The notes beneath the pieces are model-generated. The model searched no databases. It was not told the origin of the DNA and saw only the letters and a list, made by a program, of their open reading frames with translations. Of a DNA stretch of 64,000 bases, positions 62,421-64,000 are shown piece after piece (the stretch's first letter is position 1; each line of letters begins with the position of its first letter). A program made the translations under genes and the position numbers. The DNA comes from an uncultured Bacteroidia bacterium (GTDB lineage Bacteria; Bacteroidota; Bacteroidia; Bacteroidales; UBA932): positions 1 to 64,000 of the forward strand of contig CACWOZ010000001.1 in assembly GCA_902762655.1 (NCBI GenBank), read 5' to 3'.

Positions 62421-63404
62421 TTATTTCGCCCTTCCCACAAGATTCTCGGCGAAGCGCCGCAGAACCTCATAACGAACCTTGTTGAGTTTTAGTTTTTTGG
62501 CCGCCTTCAGCGCCTCTTCCGTATAACGGCAAACTTCTGCGCGTGCATCTTCATCTACTCCGCACTCTACATATATCTTCTTGATATCAGCGATCTTGCG
62601 TGCCTCCTCCGGCTTGGACACCTGCTCATTGAAACGGGCCAGGAAGGTTTCTCTTGCGGAACCCTGCAACTTCTCGCAGGTGCGGACCGTCAGCCAGCTC
62701 TTCTTGCAGTTGATGATGTCGCCCCCGATGGGCTTGCCGAAAACCTTTTCGTCGCCGAAGGCATCCAGATAATCGTCCGCGACCTGGAAGGCCATGCCGA
62801 GCTGGTAGCCATAATCGTAAAGTGCCTGGCAGGCTTTTTCATCGGCCTGGGCCATGACCCCTCCCATCTTTGCGGAGCATGCGAGCAGTACCGCAGTCTT
62901 GAGGCCTATCATCTTACAGTAATCCTCCATGGGCACCTCCGGCATGCTTTCAAACTCCATATCGTACTGTTGCCCCTCGCATACCTCTGCCGCTGTCTTC
63001 GAGAAGAGCCCCAGCACGGCTTCGAGCCTGTCGGCCGGGGCCTTTGCGATGCGCTTATAGGCGTCTATCTGCATCACGTCTCCGGAGAGGATGGCCGTAT
63101 CCTCATTCCATTTCTTCCAGACGGTTTCCTGCCCGCGGCGCAGCGGTGATCGGTCCATAATGTCATCGTGCAAGAGGGTGAATGTGTGGAAAACCTCCAA
63201 CGCTCCCGCGACCTCCATAAGTCTGGGGGTGAATCTGTCCTTGAAAAGGGAGTAGGCCGTCAGGCAGAGACGTGGGCGGATGCGCTTTCCGCCTATGCCG
63301 ATCATATATCTGAGGGGATCGTAAAGCCCGGCAGGTTCGGCCGGGAACTGTATTTCTTTGAAAAGGCGCTCGATGGCGCCGTCTATATGTGGTTCTGTAA
63401 GCAT
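62421..63404 (-). CDS. Polyprenyl (farnesyl/geranylgeranyl-type) diphosphate synthase
   Basis: Trans-prenyltransferase condensing IPP onto allylic diphosphates. 327 residues: GGKRIRPRLCL (about 38-48), first Asp-rich motif LLHDDIMDRSPLRRG (about 78-92; DDxxD) and second QVADDYLDAFGDE (about 207-219; DDxxD). The residues before the first motif (FHTFTLL) suggest a short product (C15-C20), but length cannot be set by eye. ATG 63404; -7 box 6 nt upstream. Confidence 0.93.
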   Translation of the reverse strand: MLTEPHIDGAIERLFKEIQFPAEPAGLYDPLRYMIGIGGKRIRPRLCLTAYSLFKDRFTPRLMEVAGALEVFHTFTLLHDDIMDRSPLRRGQETVWKKWNEDTAILSGDVMQIDAYKRIAKAPADRLEAVLGLFSKTAAEVCEGQQYDMEFESMPEVPMEDYCKMIGLKTAVLLACSAKMGGVMAQADEKACQALYDYGYQLGMAFQVADDYLDAFGDEKVFGKPIGGDIINCKKSWLTVRTCEKLQGSARETFLARFNEQVSKPEEARKIADIKKIYVECGVDEDARAEVCRYTEEALKAAKKLKLNKVRYEVLRRFAENLVGRAK

Positions 63405-63410
63405 AATGCA

Positions 63411-63437
63411 CAAATATAGCCAATTTTACTATCTTTG
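63411..63437. promoter_or_regulatory. Divergent promoters prenyl synthase / YgjP-like gene
   Basis: Minus-strand TATATTTG (63411-63418), 6 nt from its ATG; plus-strand TATCTTTG (63430-63437), 8 nt from ATG 63446. Both imply nearly leaderless transcripts. Confidence 0.78.
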
Positions 63438-63445
63438 CCAACGCA

Positions 63446-63853
63446 ATGCGAATTACTTTGGGTGACATACTTTCCGGCCGTGTGCGCATAGTGAGAAGAC
63501 GTCGCAGACGCAAATTGCCGGAGACAGCGGAAGTGGAGGGGTTGCGCAGGCAGGCCAAGGCCTATCTGCCTGTCAGATTGGCTGAACTGGCCGCAGAATA
63601 CGGCTTCAGTTATAATCAGGTGCGTATCAAGCACAATGTGAGCAACTGGGGTAGTTGTTCCAGCAAAGGGAATATCAATTTGAATCTCAATTTGATGCGC
63701 CTGCCTTCGGAACTGCGCGACTATGTGATGCTCCACGAACTCTGCCACCTGAAGTATATGAATCACGGCAAAGAGTTCCACGCCCTGCTGGAAAGCGTCT
63801 GCCCCGGGCATAGGGCTCTTCAGCAGCAGATGAAAGAGTACAAACTGGTTTAG
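63446..63853 (+). CDS. Short YgjP-like (DUF45) metallopeptidase
   Basis: 135 residues with the zinc motif MLHELCHLKYMNHGKEFH (about 94-111; HExxH plus a third His) and the preceding WGSCSSKGNINLNLNL typical of the YgjP/SprT-like family. Usual members are about 230 residues; this one lacks most of the N-terminal beta domain but keeps the catalytic part. Arg-rich N-terminus (RVRIVRRRRRRKLPE). Possibly a nucleic-acid-associated protease, as for SprT relatives. Confidence 0.85.
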   Translation: MRITLGDILSGRVRIVRRRRRRKLPETAEVEGLRRQAKAYLPVRLAELAAEYGFSYNQVRIKHNVSNWGSCSSKGNINLNLNLMRLPSELRDYVMLHELCHLKYMNHGKEFHALLESVCPGHRALQQQMKEYKLV

Positions 63854-63857
63854 GGAA

Positions 63858-64000
63858 TCAGTCCAGGCGCCATACACCCTCGAGACAACTGACGTGATGC
63901 TCGGTGATGCCTATCTCGTCCATCCAGCGTCTTGTTTCGAAGGTCTCCAGAGTGCCTGTGTTGATGCCCTTTCCAGAGCGGTCATTGTTCCAAACCCACA
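63858..64000 (-). CDS. C-terminal end of an unidentified protein (partial)
   Basis: An open frame enters from the right edge and stops at 63858. The last 46 or so residues read WVWNNDRSGKGINTGTLET...HHVSCLEGVWRLD. No family recognised from this piece. It converges with the YgjP-like gene, 4 bp apart. Confidence 0.5.
   Translation of the reverse strand, partial: WVWNNDRSGKGINTGTLETFETRRWMDEIGITEHHVSCLEGVWRLD

Overview
The window looks like a chromosomal segment of a moderately GC-rich member of the Bacteroidales (phylum Bacteroidota). The signs are: -7 promoter boxes of the TAnnTTTG type instead of sigma70 -10 boxes; many TonB-dependent receptors paired with lipoproteins; BACON, DUF5689 and DUF4249-type surface lipoproteins; a UxaC/UxaB/UxaA hexuronate pathway beside a LacI regulator; and Rhs-type toxin tips. 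I cannot name the genus.

Layout. 1-7.5 kb: the tail of a probable surface protein, then uxaC-uxaB-uxaA, a convergent LacI regulator and divergent kdgK-kdgA. Together these take galacturonate/glucuronate to pyruvate and glyceraldehyde-3-phosphate; the likely ExuT-type transporter is at 12.9 kb. 7.5-12.9 kb: an ECF sigma factor, a one-TM anti-sigma-like protein, a large unrecognised exported protein and a thioredoxin-fold lipoprotein, inserted between kdgA and the transporter; a 50-bp promoter/leader is duplicated on both sides of the lipoprotein gene. 14.4-30 kb: mostly housekeeping (lysS, asnA, an SpoU methyltransferase, tRNA-Ala, smpB, miaA, an msrA fusion, a threonine-aldolase-like gene, metK) plus a TonB receptor/DUF4249 operon and a REP-associated Y1 transposase flanked by inverted REP copies. 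30-47.4 kb: a large surface locus with two TonB receptors, four BACON/OB-fold/DUF5689 lipoproteins, a NUC1-type endonuclease lipoprotein, an endonuclease/exonuclease/phosphatase enzyme and an M3 peptidase; I read it as a candidate extracellular nucleic-acid capture and degradation locus. 47.5-53.3 kb: gpmA, then two start-less Rhs C-terminal tips each followed by a small lipoprotein, between a manA remnant and a decayed AI-2E-family transporter plus intact manA. 53.4-64 kb: a holin-X-like and a YtxH-like protein, rnr, a metallophosphoesterase, a MATE exporter, a GMP-synthase ATPase subunit, bcp, a TSCPD protein, dtd, rsgA, a polyprenyl synthase and a YgjP-like peptidase.

The most unusual theme is an invasion by many different short palindromic or paired repeats. 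They sit between genes (14.4, 17.0, 26.5, 28.7, 47.4, 53.3 kb) and also, in frame, inside conserved genes (uxaA, miaA, metK, the MATE gene twice, rsgA twice), where they encode extra or replacement peptide segments. One repeat family occurs in the same reading frame in both rsgA and the MATE gene. The RAYT-like transposase with its inverted REP pair at 26.5-28.8 kb is a plausible example of the machinery behind one of these families. Many genes also have the -7 box only 4-9 nt before the start codon, which suggests leaderless or nearly leaderless mRNAs.
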